A stretch of DNA of 64,000 nt from Runella aurantiaca (GCF_003339505.1 NZ_QPIW01000026.1:39217-103216), one strand, 5' to 3'. Shown: positions 27,965 through 36,646, counted from the first letter of the stretch. Notes: generated by a model from the letters alone, not told the origin. Translations and numbers: made by a program.

Positions 27965-28468
27965 ATGCCTAACATGACTGAAGAAGAGCACAATGACCGA
28001 GAGTCGCTGGTTGCGTTTATTGACAAGATTCATCAGGTATATGAAATTTGGTACGCCAAAGTTGCCAAGCGAAATCATCGAGTTTGGTACATGCTTCAAC
28101 TGGTATCATTATTATGCGGATTTTTAACCTCTATTTTTGTCGCCTTTCAAACCAAAGCCACCTGGACTCCTAACATTAAGCTCATTTGCGCCGTCATTCC
28201 GTTGATTGGCTCGTTAGCATCTACCATCGTTTTACAATTTAAAGTTTTTGAAACCTGGAGGTTACGGGAAGAGGGCCGGATTTCGTTTCACAATCTTGTG
28301 AATTTCGGAAACAGCGAGTTGTTGAAGTGTAAAACGCCCGAAGATTTTCAAAAACTGCACGAGACGCTTACCCAAAAAACCAACGAACTCGAAAACGAGC
28401 AATCAAGCAAATATTTTGGCCTATACGGTAGCAATTTTATTGCCTCATTTACCCCCAAAAAAGCCTAA
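27965..28468 (+). CDS. SLATT-like two-transmembrane protein, 167 aa
   Basis: A soluble N-terminal helix (DRESLVAFIDKIHQVYEIWY) precedes two membrane helices at about residues 41-61 and 71-92, then a charged C-terminal helix pair. This size and topology match SLATT/DUF4231-type two-TM proteins, which are proposed pore-forming effectors in prokaryotic conflict systems. No partner SMODS, SLOG or reverse transcriptase gene is next to it, so an orphan or housekeeping form is likely. The assignment rests on topology and the spacing of conserved W and F residues; it is tentative. Confidence 0.5.
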   Translation: MPNMTEEEHNDRESLVAFIDKIHQVYEIWYAKVAKRNHRVWYMLQLVSLLCGFLTSIFVAFQTKATWTPNIKLICAVIPLIGSLASTIVLQFKVFETWRLREEGRISFHNLVNFGNSELLKCKTPEDFQKLHETLTQKTNELENEQSSKYFGLYGSNFIASFTPKKA

Positions 28469-28632
28469 TGGCTTTGTCTTTTGTCTCCTACGATTGGGCC
28501 ATTCTCGTTGTAGTGAGGAAGTTAATCACCGATGAAGTGTAGTGAACTGCTGGAGCGTCTTGTGGTTTTTTCAGAGATAGTAGATAAAGCCCAAATTGCC
28601 TTTAAAACAGTAGATAAAACAAGGCATCTCTC

Positions 28633-29274
28633 ATGGCAAAGCATCTTCTGATTTTTTCACTGGCGGGTATCCTTACCCTTACTAACCTTTTTCTGATTCC
28701 CTCCCAAAAAGCGGTTCGGCTGTTTGATGGTAAAAGTTTTAAGGGCTGGGAAGGCGATACCGTCACTACTTGGCGGATCGAAAACGGGGCGCTTGTGGGT
28801 GGCTCGCTCGTGACCAAAGTGCCGCACAATGACTTTCTTTGTACCCAACGTAGCTTTTCAAATTTTATCTTGAAACTCAAATTCAAATTGGCGGGTACGG
28901 AGGGTTTTATCAATTCTGGAGTACAGTTTCGCAGCAAACGATTGACCAATCCTGCCTACGAAATGATTGGTTATCAGGCCGATTTGGGAGATAATTACTG
29001 GGCAAGTTTGTACGACGAATCAAGAAGAAATAAAACCTTGATTGGCCCCGACGCGGCGCTCGTTAAAAAAATATTGAAGCCCGGGGCTTGGAATGACTTT
29101 GAAGTTCGGGCTGAAAATCGCAGGATTCGTATCCTTTTAAATGGTCAGCAGACCGTAGATTATACCGAACCCGACGAGAGCATTCCGCAATCGGGCCTGA
29201 TTGGCTTGCAAATCCATGGGGGCGGAAAAGCGGAAGTGGCGTATAAGGATATAATTATCCAAGAACTACCTTAA
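28633..29274 (+). CDS. DUF1080 (3-keto-disaccharide hydrolase) family protein, exported
   Basis: A 213-aa protein with an N-terminal signal or anchor helix (LLIFSLAGILTLTNLFL) and a concanavalin-type beta-sandwich of the DUF1080 family: RLFDGKSFKGWEG, WRIENGALVGG, SGVQFRSKR and the terminal SGLIGLQIHGGGKAEVAYKDI. Characterised members act as 3-keto-disaccharide hydrolases; its own activity is not shown. It ends 13 bp before an FAD-linked oxidase gene, suggesting one operon that oxidises and cleaves a sugar. Confidence 0.88.
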   Translation: MAKHLLIFSLAGILTLTNLFLIPSQKAVRLFDGKSFKGWEGDTVTTWRIENGALVGGSLVTKVPHNDFLCTQRSFSNFILKLKFKLAGTEGFINSGVQFRSKRLTNPAYEMIGYQADLGDNYWASLYDESRRNKTLIGPDAALVKKILKPGAWNDFEVRAENRRIRILLNGQQTVDYTEPDESIPQSGLIGLQIHGGGKAEVAYKDIIIQELP

Positions 29275-29287
29275 CCTAACCTCTACC

Positions 29288-30631
29288 ATGAACAAACGTA
29301 CTTTCCTGAAAACCTCCTCTGTGCTACTTACTGGGACCATGTTGAATCACTTAATTTCGTGTAAAAAAGCCGAAGCTCGTACCAATTGGGCGGGTAACCT
29401 GACTTACAGCACCGACAATTTGCATACGCCAAAAACGGTGGCTGAATTGCAAGAAGCCATCAAAAGCTGTAAAAAAGTAAGGGCTTTAGGTACCAAACAC
29501 TGTTTTAATAAAATTGCGGACAGTACCGAAAATCAAATTTCCACGGCAGAATTCAACAAAATTATTTCGTTGGACAAAGAGAAGAACACCGTGACGGTAG
29601 AGGCGGGTATCAAGTACGGAGAATTGTGTAAATACCTAGATGACAATGGCTACGCCTTGCCCAATCTGGCGTCGCTTCCGCATATTTCAGTGGCGGGGGC
29701 GTGTGCTACGTCTACGCACGGTTCGGGAATCAAAAACGGCAGTTTAGCCACGGCGGTTTCAGCCATGGAAATGGTCAATGGCAAGGGTGAAGTGGTGAAT
29801 TTGTCCCGCGAAAAAGACGGTGATGAATTTTTGACCGCAGTGGTTGGCTTGGGCGCGATTGGCATCGTGACCAAAATGACGCTTGACCTGCAACCGACCT
29901 TCAAAATGAAGCAGGTTGTTTACCAAAATTTACCAATGTCGGAGTTAGAGAAAAACTTTGAGGCGATTATGTCGGGTGGGTACAGTGTGAGTTTGTTTAC
30001 GGATTGGACCAAAAAGAATGTCAGTGAAGTGTGGATAAAAAGCAAAGCCGAAGACATGAAAGACATAGCACCCGCGTATTTCGGCGCAACCTTAGCTACC
30101 AAAAACCTCCACCCCATCGAAGCCCTCGACCCCATCAATTGCACCGACCAAATGGGCGTAGAAGGCCCGTGGTACGAGCGGATGCCGCATTTCAAAATGG
30201 GCTTTACCCCCAGCAGTGGTAAAGAATTGCAGTCGGAGTATTTTGTGGCTTTTGAGCACGCCTACGAAGGCTTTATGGCCATTGAAAAATTGAATGAAAA
30301 GGTATCGCCTCATCTGATGATTACAGAAGTACGGGCCATTGCTGCCGATGATTTATTTATGAGTCCGTTTTATAAAAAGACTTGCGTGGCGTTTCACTTT
30401 ACGTGGAAACAAGAGATTCCAGAAGTGATGCAATTGTTGCCGCTCATCGAAGAAGCGCTTGCGCCGTTCAATCCACGGCCGCATTGGGGAAAACTATTTA
30501 CGTTGAAGCCTTCAGTGTTGCAGTCCAGAATTGAAAAATTGCCTGAATTCAAAGCTTTGATGGCCAAGCATGACCCTGATGGAAAGTTCAGGAATGAGTT
30601 TGTTGAAATGAATTTGTTTGGAGCGAGTTAA
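29288..30631 (+). CDS. FAD-linked oxidase of the VAO / aldonolactone-alditol oxidase family, lipoprotein-like
   Basis: A 447-aa FAD-binding oxidase. The start has a Tat/lipoprotein-like N terminus (MNKRTFLKTSSVLL, then a LISC lipobox near residue 25). The FAD domain has VRALGTKHCFNKIADS, HISVAGACATSTHGSG (the VAO-family His/Gly region) and GLGAIGIVTKMTL. The C-terminal NPRPHWGKLF, with the PHWGK box of aldonolactone oxidases, and DPDGKFRNEF complete the ALO domain. It oxidises a sugar acid lactone or alditol. It follows the DUF1080 gene by 13 bp. Substrate is inferred from family only. Confidence 0.88.
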   Translation: MNKRTFLKTSSVLLTGTMLNHLISCKKAEARTNWAGNLTYSTDNLHTPKTVAELQEAIKSCKKVRALGTKHCFNKIADSTENQISTAEFNKIISLDKEKNTVTVEAGIKYGELCKYLDDNGYALPNLASLPHISVAGACATSTHGSGIKNGSLATAVSAMEMVNGKGEVVNLSREKDGDEFLTAVVGLGAIGIVTKMTLDLQPTFKMKQVVYQNLPMSELEKNFEAIMSGGYSVSLFTDWTKKNVSEVWIKSKAEDMKDIAPAYFGATLATKNLHPIEALDPINCTDQMGVEGPWYERMPHFKMGFTPSSGKELQSEYFVAFEHAYEGFMAIEKLNEKVSPHLMITEVRAIAADDLFMSPFYKKTCVAFHFTWKQEIPEVMQLLPLIEEALAPFNPRPHWGKLFTLKPSVLQSRIEKLPEFKALMAKHDPDGKFRNEFVEMNLFGAS

Positions 30632-30680
30632 GGGAACATAGGGGTATGGTCGTTGCGGTCACCGATCGCTTTTGAACATC

Positions 30681-30718
30681 AACAAAAAAGACGTCGAGTT
30701 ATCGACGTCTTTTTTGTT
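30681..30718. terminator. Bidirectional terminator, 17-bp stem
   Basis: AACAAAAAAGACGTCGA (30681-30697) is the perfect complement of 30702-30718 around a GTTA loop, with A- and T-tracts on each side. It separates the plus-strand oxidase gene from the minus-strand iron-sulfur assembly gene. Confidence 0.92.
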
Positions 30719-30744
30719 GAAAGAGATATTAAAATCAGAAAAAG

Positions 30745-31071
30745 CTATACGGCAAAACTTTCGCCACAGCCACAAGTACGGCTGGCGTTGGGATTGACAA
30801 ACTGAAAACCTTTTCCGTTGAGTCCGTCCGAAAAGTCCAATACGGTACCCGCCAAGTACAGAATGCTTTTTTTATCGACCACAATTTTGATGCCTTTGTC
30901 GACAAACTCCATATCGGTGGGTTGTTTTTCAGAATCAAATTCGAGGTTGTACATCAAGCCTGAGCAGCCGCCACCCTGCACACCCACCCGGATGTGGCTA
31001 TCGTCGGGACGCCCTTCTTCTTTACGCAATTCAAAGATTTTATCTTTTGCTTTATCCGTTACCGTGACCAT
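30745..31071 (-). CDS. Iron-sulfur cluster assembly protein, IscA/SufA/ErpA type
   Basis: A 108-aa A-type carrier. Three conserved Cys are visible: the one in GGGCSGL near residue 36 and the pair in CGCGESF near the C terminus, which bind iron or a [2Fe-2S] cluster for delivery to target proteins. Length and pattern fit the HesB/IscA family fully. No other Suf or Isc gene is next to it. Which paralogue (erpA, iscA or sufA) it is cannot be told here. Confidence 0.93.
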   Translation of the reverse strand: MVTVTDKAKDKIFELRKEEGRPDDSHIRVGVQGGGCSGLMYNLEFDSEKQPTDMEFVDKGIKIVVDKKSILYLAGTVLDFSDGLNGKGFQFVNPNASRTCGCGESFAV

Positions 31072-31194
31072 TGTGTCTTATATTTCAGTTGATTCAAAAT
31101 GCGTTGTCTACCCCTAAAAACCAAACTGTACGGCTAAAAGTTTCAAATTAGGAATTGCTTTTATTGTGACGCTTTCTCCAGAAATAGCCATTTT

Positions 31195-31251
31195 TTATCG
31201 TACGACAAATTTGTTGTAAGATATTTTTGTCGTACGATAAATTTATCGTAC
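31195..31251 (+). promoter_or_regulatory. Triple TCGTACGA-centred palindromic operator and promoter
   Basis: A 15-bp motif at 31195-31209 (TTATCGTACGACAAA) recurs perfectly as an inverted copy at 31226-31240. A 20-bp palindrome (31232-31251, GTACGATAAA and its complement) overlaps the second copy and adds a third half-site. A Bacteroidota -7 element TATTTTTG (31222-31229) sits between the two copies. Transcription would start near 31236, 44 bases before the NTPase ATG. The array looks like a multimeric operator for a repressor not obvious nearby, or a replication or recognition site. Confidence 0.6.
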
Positions 31252-31279
31252 AATTGCATTTCAATAAAAATATATAGAA

Positions 31280-32509
31280 ATGCAAAAGCATTATAAATTG
31301 GCTCCAACAGTTGGGACAATCCCTCCAGATAAAGTAGTTGGACGGCTTACTGAAATCGAAGAATTGTATAAATTGACAGAATCTCAAAGCGTGGTTTTGT
31401 CGGAAATACGGCGAATGGGAAAAACGCTTTTTCTTCAAAAATTCGCCTATGTCACCGTCAAAGAAAATCGCCTAAATAAGGCTATTCACTTTGATTTGAT
31501 GCAGGTTGTTGATGTGACGGAGTTGACAGACAATCTTTTAGATAAACTTCGCAGTAAAGAAAATTATGGTTGGCTCAAAGTGCAATTGGAGCGTTGTCGA
31601 TTGCTTTACAATAAATTCAAACCCGAAAAAATTGACGTAAAACTGCCTCAATTACCTGAGCTTTCATTCAAGCTGCCTGAGTTTAAAACGGAATGGAAGA
31701 AGGCTTTATCGGCTTGCATTGAAGATTTAGCTGACCGAAATCATCAGGAAAACGAAAGTCTCACCTTGATTTTGGACGAAATGCCGTATATGCTTTGGCA
31801 ATGGATTTTGAATGGAAAAGCCCAAGATGCTATAGAATTGTTAAGTCTACTAAGAAGCCTTCGGCAAAGTTTGCAGGACAAAGGCAGAATCAGGTTTGTT
31901 ATCTGTGGTTCTGTAGGATTGGAAGTCGTTCTCAATCACTTACGAACAGAATTTCGCTACACCGCCGAACCTTTCAATGATGCCGCAAAATATTCATTGG
32001 AAGCAATGAACGACAGCGATGCTGTTTTTTTGAGTGAATGCTTGGCATTATCGGGTTTTACATTTACAGAGAATAAGGAGGAGGCTATCAATGCCATTTG
32101 CCAAGTGACCGAAAACTTACCTTTTTACATCAACAAACTCTTTGCAATACTACAAAATTCGTTTGACTCGAAAATCAGTCGTAATACTGTTTATCAGGCA
32201 TTTGATGAACTTTTAACCAATGTTGACCAAGATTCTACTTTTGAGCAGTTGGATACGCGTATCTCGACCTACTATCCCAAACAGGCAGATATTATGTTCA
32301 AGGTCTTAAATTATCTGTCAAAAAAAGGAACAATTACGAGCGAAGACGAAATTAAAGAAAGCCTTGAAGCCGATGACAAAGCCATTCAAGAGGTGCTTAG
32401 ATTGCTTACTAAAGACCAATATTTACGTCGAGTCATCGAGAATGAAACACGTTCTTATCGTTTCAAGTACAAACTCATCCAACAATGGTGGAAACTCAAC
32501 AAAGCTTAG
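31280..32509 (+). CDS. AAA/STAND-like ATP-binding protein, 409 aa
   Basis: A P-loop NTPase of the archaeal-ATPase/AAA type. Walker A is degenerate at its first Gly (SEIRRMGKT, about residue 41-49) but keeps GKT; Walker B is LTLILDEMP near residue 163. A C-terminal winged-helix region (LNYLSKKGTITSEDEIKESLEADDKAIQEVLRLLTKD, abbreviated here by position 340-385) follows, as in COG1672-type proteins, but the nuclease domain that often ends that family is absent. The last 25 bases overlap the next NTPase gene (32485), so they form an operon. Its promoter carries three palindromes. Function unknown; possibly sensing or defence. Confidence 0.7.
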   Translation: MQKHYKLAPTVGTIPPDKVVGRLTEIEELYKLTESQSVVLSEIRRMGKTLFLQKFAYVTVKENRLNKAIHFDLMQVVDVTELTDNLLDKLRSKENYGWLKVQLERCRLLYNKFKPEKIDVKLPQLPELSFKLPEFKTEWKKALSACIEDLADRNHQENESLTLILDEMPYMLWQWILNGKAQDAIELLSLLRSLRQSLQDKGRIRFVICGSVGLEVVLNHLRTEFRYTAEPFNDAAKYSLEAMNDSDAVFLSECLALSGFTFTENKEEAINAICQVTENLPFYINKLFAILQNSFDSKISRNTVYQAFDELLTNVDQDSTFEQLDTRISTYYPKQADIMFKVLNYLSKKGTITSEDEIKESLEADDKAIQEVLRLLTKDQYLRRVIENETRSYRFKYKLIQQWWKLNKA

Positions 32510-34827
32510 CTCAAACAGGTATCAGTACGTTTTTGTCGTTTGGAGCGAAGAGCGTAAAGCCCGAAATTTTAGAGAAATTACTGATTGGCCGGCAGAAAAC
32601 GGTCGATATGCTCACGCAGCAAGCCACCGACATTGCCGAACACGGTATCAATGTCCAACTCATGCTCATTGGCAATCGAGGCATGGGAAAAACGCACGTG
32701 CTGCGTGTGTTATATCACCGTATTCAGCCGTTGGTGCAAAACCGTAAAATCGTGGTGGCGTATTTTGTAGAGGAAGCTTATGATGTAGCGAGCTATTTGG
32801 ATTTTCTGGTCCGTATCATCAAAGATTTTATTCGTTGGTATGCAGCAGATGCGGAACTATTGCAGCAAAAACTTTCGATTCTACGCGAAACTCCCTCGGT
32901 TCGACAGGAAGAATTGGCGGAGCAAATCGTAGCTGACTATGTGGCGGATAAACCTTTACTGATTTTAACCGAGAATTTTGATGCCATTTTGGAGGCATTA
33001 AATAAAACGGGGCAAGCCAAATTGCGTTCGTGGTTGTATCGCCACAACCGCATTAGCATCATGGCTACGGCGCAGGCCCTCAGCCCTGATTTGGGACGCG
33101 AAGACCGTCCTTTTTATCAGTTTTTTACCACTATTTACCTCAAACGACTTACCTACGAAGACTCACTCGAACTATTGCGTACCCTTGCGCAAACGGAGCA
33201 TAATCAAGCCGTGATTGACCACTTAAATGGAAAAGGCATTGGACAGGTACGCGCCATTCATGAGTTAGTCAAAGGTAATCACCGCTTACTGGTGACTTTT
33301 TATGAGTTTCTGAAAGCTGATACGTTGGCAAAACTCTCAGATATTTTCTTGAAGACCCTCAACGACCTCAAACCTTATTACGAAACGTATATTCGCTATT
33401 TGCCGCCGCAACAGCAAAAGATTGTGCATTATTTGGCCTTGGCCGTAACGCCCCGCAATGGCACTGACATCTCCAAGGATTGTTTTATTGACCAAAAATC
33501 TCTTTCCAAACAGCTTTCTGACCTCCAACGCTCTCATCTGCTGGAAGCTTATACCGACCCTGCTGATGGTCGAAATAAACTCTACGACCTCAGCGAACCA
33601 CTGTTACGTATTAGCTTAGCCATTGGCGAGCATACCGAAGGAATTACCCCTTTGTTTATTGATTTTTTAGCTAATTGGTACAACATCAATGAGTTGGAAG
33701 GTCAAAAAGAACGTTTCTGGAAATTGCATTTAGAGGAAAGTAATGAAAAGTTGAAACAGGATTATTTGTATGATTATCAGGCGAGGGCAAGAGCTATTGC
33801 AATTAAACTAAAAGAGGGGAAAATTGGAGATGAAGATATAAATTATCTTTTTGAGGTAGGAAATGAATTTTATAATAAAGGAGATTACAAGAATGCAATA
33901 GAATATTATAAGAAAGTAACTAAGGTCAGGCCTGATGACTATGAGGCATTTTATAATTTAGGTATTGCTTACGATGCCAATCATGAATATGACAATGCGA
34001 TTTTATCTTATCAAAAAGTCATTGAAATAGAGCCTAATGATTACGAATTACTACATTATGTGGGCGTATTATATTCTAAAACAGGCAATTATGTGAAAGC
34101 AATAGAAAATTTTCAAAAAGTTATTGAGATTACACCGGATTTATCGGAGCCTTTTTATAATATCGGGAATGCATATTCTGCTAAACTAGAGTTCGATAAT
34201 GCAATTAAGAGCTATCAAAAAGCAATTGCGATTAAACCTGATTTTTATCAGGCATTTTATAACTTAGGTAAAGCATATCGCGAGAATGGGGATTATGACA
34301 AAGCAATAGAGAGCTATCAAAGGGTAACTGTTATTAAACCTGATGATTATTGGACATTTTTTAACATAGGAAATGCCTATTACAAAAAAGAAGACTATGA
34401 TGAAGCTTTAATCTATTATCACAAATCAATTGATATTAAACCTAATTTTCATCAGGCATGGCATAACTTAGGAGTAATTCATGAAGAAAAAGAAGATTTT
34501 GAAAAAGCGGTTGAATACTATCGAAAAGCTATAGAAACAGGTACTATTTTCTTAAATTCTCATGAAAATCAGCTAAAAGTAGAACTGGATAGAATTTCAG
34601 ATGCGATTGTATTTATTCTTCAGAATGAAAAAAAAATAACTAAAGAAAAAATCCTACACTTTGAAAAACTAATAGAAGAAGGCTATGGCCTTCCCGATGC
34701 CCTAAAAATCTCCTATCTAATGCTGCAAACCTACCGCCGTTATGTGTTGGAGAAGGATAAACGAGCCATTTATGAGCTACCCAAGGAGCAGAGAGAATTC
34801 TTTTTACGGGAAATTGTGAAGGAATAA
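32485..34827 (+). CDS. STAND-like NTPase with seven TPR repeats, 780 aa
   Basis: Starts with an ATG inside the end of the previous gene. P-loop GNRGMGKT (residues 63-70) and a Walker-B-like LLILTENFDAI (near 157-167) mark the NTPase; a wHTH-like part follows up to about 430. Residues about 452-690 hold seven TPRs of 34 aa each. A short C-terminal tail (LPDALKISYLMLQTYRRYVL) closes it. The TPR segment (about 33780-34640) is strongly A/T-rich whereas the NTPase part and the tail have normal composition, which suggests the sensor array was exchanged or expanded. No known effector domain is visible. A role in signal-sensing or defence is only inferred. Confidence 0.75.
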   Translation: MVETQQSLAQTGISTFLSFGAKSVKPEILEKLLIGRQKTVDMLTQQATDIAEHGINVQLMLIGNRGMGKTHVLRVLYHRIQPLVQNRKIVVAYFVEEAYDVASYLDFLVRIIKDFIRWYAADAELLQQKLSILRETPSVRQEELAEQIVADYVADKPLLILTENFDAILEALNKTGQAKLRSWLYRHNRISIMATAQALSPDLGREDRPFYQFFTTIYLKRLTYEDSLELLRTLAQTEHNQAVIDHLNGKGIGQVRAIHELVKGNHRLLVTFYEFLKADTLAKLSDIFLKTLNDLKPYYETYIRYLPPQQQKIVHYLALAVTPRNGTDISKDCFIDQKSLSKQLSDLQRSHLLEAYTDPADGRNKLYDLSEPLLRISLAIGEHTEGITPLFIDFLANWYNINELEGQKERFWKLHLEESNEKLKQDYLYDYQARARAIAIKLKEGKIGDEDINYLFEVGNEFYNKGDYKNAIEYYKKVTKVRPDDYEAFYNLGIAYDANHEYDNAILSYQKVIEIEPNDYELLHYVGVLYSKTGNYVKAIENFQKVIEITPDLSEPFYNIGNAYSAKLEFDNAIKSYQKAIAIKPDFYQAFYNLGKAYRENGDYDKAIESYQRVTVIKPDDYWTFFNIGNAYYKKEDYDEALIYYHKSIDIKPNFHQAWHNLGVIHEEKEDFEKAVEYYRKAIETGTIFLNSHENQLKVELDRISDAIVFILQNEKKITKEKILHFEKLIEEGYGLPDALKISYLMLQTYRRYVLEKDKRAIYELPKEQREFFLREIVKE
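33838..34555 (+). repeat. TPR-coding repeat array, 7 units of about 102 bp
   Basis: Seven successive repeats of 34 codons encode the TPRs of the 780-aa protein, for example units ending EIEPND, EITPDL, AIKPDF, VIKPDD and DIKPNF. DNA similarity between units is visible (YQKAI/YQKVI blocks recur). Such arrays can expand or contract by slipped recombination. Confidence 0.75.
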
Positions 34828-34862
34828 TCACCGCGAAATGCTGTTACTGAAAACCTATCCCG

Positions 34863-34870
34863 TAATTTTG
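34863..34870 (+). promoter_or_regulatory. -7 promoter element for the PaaE-like reductase
   Basis: TAATTTTG matches TAnnTTTG. Transcription would begin near 34876, which rules out the earliest possible start at 34878 as a normal translated start and supports the ATG at 34902 or 34941. The -33 TTTG box is not obvious. Confidence 0.4.
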
Positions 34871-34940
34871 CGTTTAATTGAATAAAAATTGGGGAGGCTT
34901 GATGGCTCAACCAAACTGTAGTGATTTAGACAAACTTGTA

Positions 34941-35999
34941 ATGAAGTATTATCATCTGAAAGTAAAAGAAGTCATAAAAGAGACAGCAGAAGCCGTTACG
35001 ATTGCGTTTTGGCATCCGTTGAGTGAAATGATAAAGTATAAGCCGGGGCAGTTTCTGACCTTGTTGGTGACCGTCGACGGGCAGAAAGTACGACGTTCGT
35101 ACTCCATGAGTAGCTCACCTCACACCGACACGGCCCCCGCCGTAACGGTCAAAAGAGTACCGGGTGGCTTGGTGTCTAATTGGCTCATCGACCACGTAAA
35201 AGTCGATGATTTCATTGAAGTGATAGAACCCATGGGGCATTTTATGGTGGAGCCAGATGCCCGCAACGCCCGCACTGTGGTGCTGATAGGCGCGGGGAGT
35301 GGTATTACGCCGTTGATGTCGATTGCTAAATCTCTCTTGAAAATAGAAACCGAAAGTCGCGTAATACTCTTGTACGGCAACCGCGATGAATCTTCGATTA
35401 TCTTTAAGGCGCAACTAGCCGAAATGGCGCAGCAGTTTGGTACTCGGTTTGTGTTAAAATATACCCTCAGTCAGCCGCTAAATGGTTGGGAAGGGCATGA
35501 AGGGAGGTTGAACCGACCGCATATTTTGAAGTTATTGGAAGAAGTAGAAGGCTTTGTTCCCACGGCCGCGGAGTATTATCTTTGTGGTCCAGAGGGGATG
35601 ATGGTGGAAGCAAAGGAGGCATTGTCGTTGCTGAAAGTGCCCGACGAAAAAGTGCATAAAGAAAGTTTCGGAACGGCTCATACGGTGGGAGAGGTAGTGG
35701 AGCAGGACGATGACGGTAGCCTCAAAGCGCAGGAAATCACCGTTTTGTACGAAGGGAGTGAGTATAAATTTATGGTAGAGCCGCACCAAACGATTCTGGA
35801 AGCGGCGCTGGAATTGGACATTGATTTGCCCTATTCGTGTCAGGCGGGGATGTGTACGGCCTGCATGGGCAAATGCACGTCGGGCAAGGTGCACTTGGAC
35901 GAGGACGACGGCCTGACCAAGTCAGAGTTAGCGGCGGGGTATATTCTTACCTGCGTGGCGCATCCGTTGTCGAAAGATGTGGTGGTGGAAATCGAGTAA
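34941..35999 (+). CDS. Ferredoxin reductase with C-terminal [2Fe-2S] domain, PaaE-like
   Basis: A 352-aa flavoprotein from the ATG at 34941. The FAD domain has YKPGQFLTLLV and RRSYSMSSSP, the NAD(P) domain GAGSGITPLMSIAKS and YYLCGPEGMM, and the C-terminal plant-type ferredoxin domain LPYSCQAGMCTACMGKC with a final TCVAHP giving four Cys ligands. This domain order is that of PaaE, HmpX and related oxygenase reductases; a phenylacetyl-CoA epoxidase (paaABCD) is not in the window, so a general role in supplying electrons to an oxygenase is as likely. A PaaG-like hydratase lies at 42.0 kb, not adjacent. Confidence 0.9.
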   Translation: MKYYHLKVKEVIKETAEAVTIAFWHPLSEMIKYKPGQFLTLLVTVDGQKVRRSYSMSSSPHTDTAPAVTVKRVPGGLVSNWLIDHVKVDDFIEVIEPMGHFMVEPDARNARTVVLIGAGSGITPLMSIAKSLLKIETESRVILLYGNRDESSIIFKAQLAEMAQQFGTRFVLKYTLSQPLNGWEGHEGRLNRPHILKLLEEVEGFVPTAAEYYLCGPEGMMVEAKEALSLLKVPDEKVHKESFGTAHTVGEVVEQDDDGSLKAQEITVLYEGSEYKFMVEPHQTILEAALELDIDLPYSCQAGMCTACMGKCTSGKVHLDEDDGLTKSELAAGYILTCVAHPLSKDVVVEIE

Positions 36000-36044
36000 C
36001 CCGGCACTTTTTTTGCCCTAATACATGAATTAACTGTTTTAAAG

Positions 36045-36494
36045 ATGGATATTACGTTTCGCACCTACGAACTCAGTGACCGCACCGAGTTGGAAGAAAT
36101 TTTTTTACAGAACACCCCAAAGTATTTCGCTCCCGAAGAATTAGGGGATTTTTTGGAATACCTCGATATATTCGGCGACGATTATGTGGTGGCAGTAGTG
36201 GACGGCCGAATCGTGGGCGGTGGCGGATACTGGATTCGCTCTTCCGACCATCAGGGAGGGCTTTCGTGGGCGTTTTTACGTCCTGATTTTCAGGGAACTG
36301 GCGTAGGGAAAGCCCTTGCCGTTTATCGAATTGAACAGATTAAAGCTTCGGGTGAAGCCAAAATGATTTTGGTGGAGACTTCGCAACATTCCTTTGGGTT
36401 TTACGAAAAACTCGGGTTTAAACTCCTTTCTCAACAGCCCGACTATTGGGCTCCGGGCATTGATTTGTACTCAGCGGTGCTGGAATTGGAGTAG
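36045..36494 (+). CDS. GNAT family N-acetyltransferase
   Basis: A 149-aa GNAT-fold acetyltransferase. The acetyl-CoA-binding loop is LRPDFQGTGVGKALAVY (Q-x-x-G-x-G), and the N and C termini have the usual beta strands (VVAVVDGRIVGGGGYW, EKLGFKLLSQQPDYW). Substrate unknown; small-molecule or protein amines are typical. It follows the PaaE-like gene by 45 bp and ends at a hairpin. Confidence 0.9.
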   Translation: MDITFRTYELSDRTELEEIFLQNTPKYFAPEELGDFLEYLDIFGDDYVVAVVDGRIVGGGGYWIRSSDHQGGLSWAFLRPDFQGTGVGKALAVYRIEQIKASGEAKMILVETSQHSFGFYEKLGFKLLSQQPDYWAPGIDLYSAVLELE

Positions 36495-36536
36495 ATATGC
36501 TCAGATTAAGTCATTAACAAATTTCTATCAATACAG

Positions 36537-36575
36537 AAAAAGCCGCGACGCACAATGGGTGCAACGCGGCTTTTT
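36537..36575 (+). terminator. Terminator after GNAT gene
   Basis: AAAAAGCCGCG (36537-36547) pairs with CGCGGCTTTTT (36565-36575), followed by more T residues. It ends the plus-strand acetyltransferase transcript. Confidence 0.88.
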
Positions 36576-36586
36576 TTGGCAGAAGA

Positions 36587-36631
36587 CTTCTTTATCGTCC
36601 AACGGTTCCGAACCGTCAGACGATAAAGAAG
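36587..36631. repeat. Palindromic repeat, copy B, in htpG 3' region
   Basis: The core (36596-36622) is CGTCCAACGGTTC plus its near-complement around a central C; outer arms 36587-36599 and 36619-36631 extend the stem to 13 bp more. It matches copy A inside htpG at 23 of 27 core positions. It lies just past the htpG stop and may also act as its terminator. Confidence 0.75.
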
Positions 36632-36646
36632 CGTTGGCGTTTAGAA

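Noticed and set aside
27965..28468. A complete CBASS or similar defence operon around the SLATT-like gene
   Set aside because: Neighbours are a DUF1080 protein and an unrelated exported protein; no nucleotidyltransferase or partner is present.
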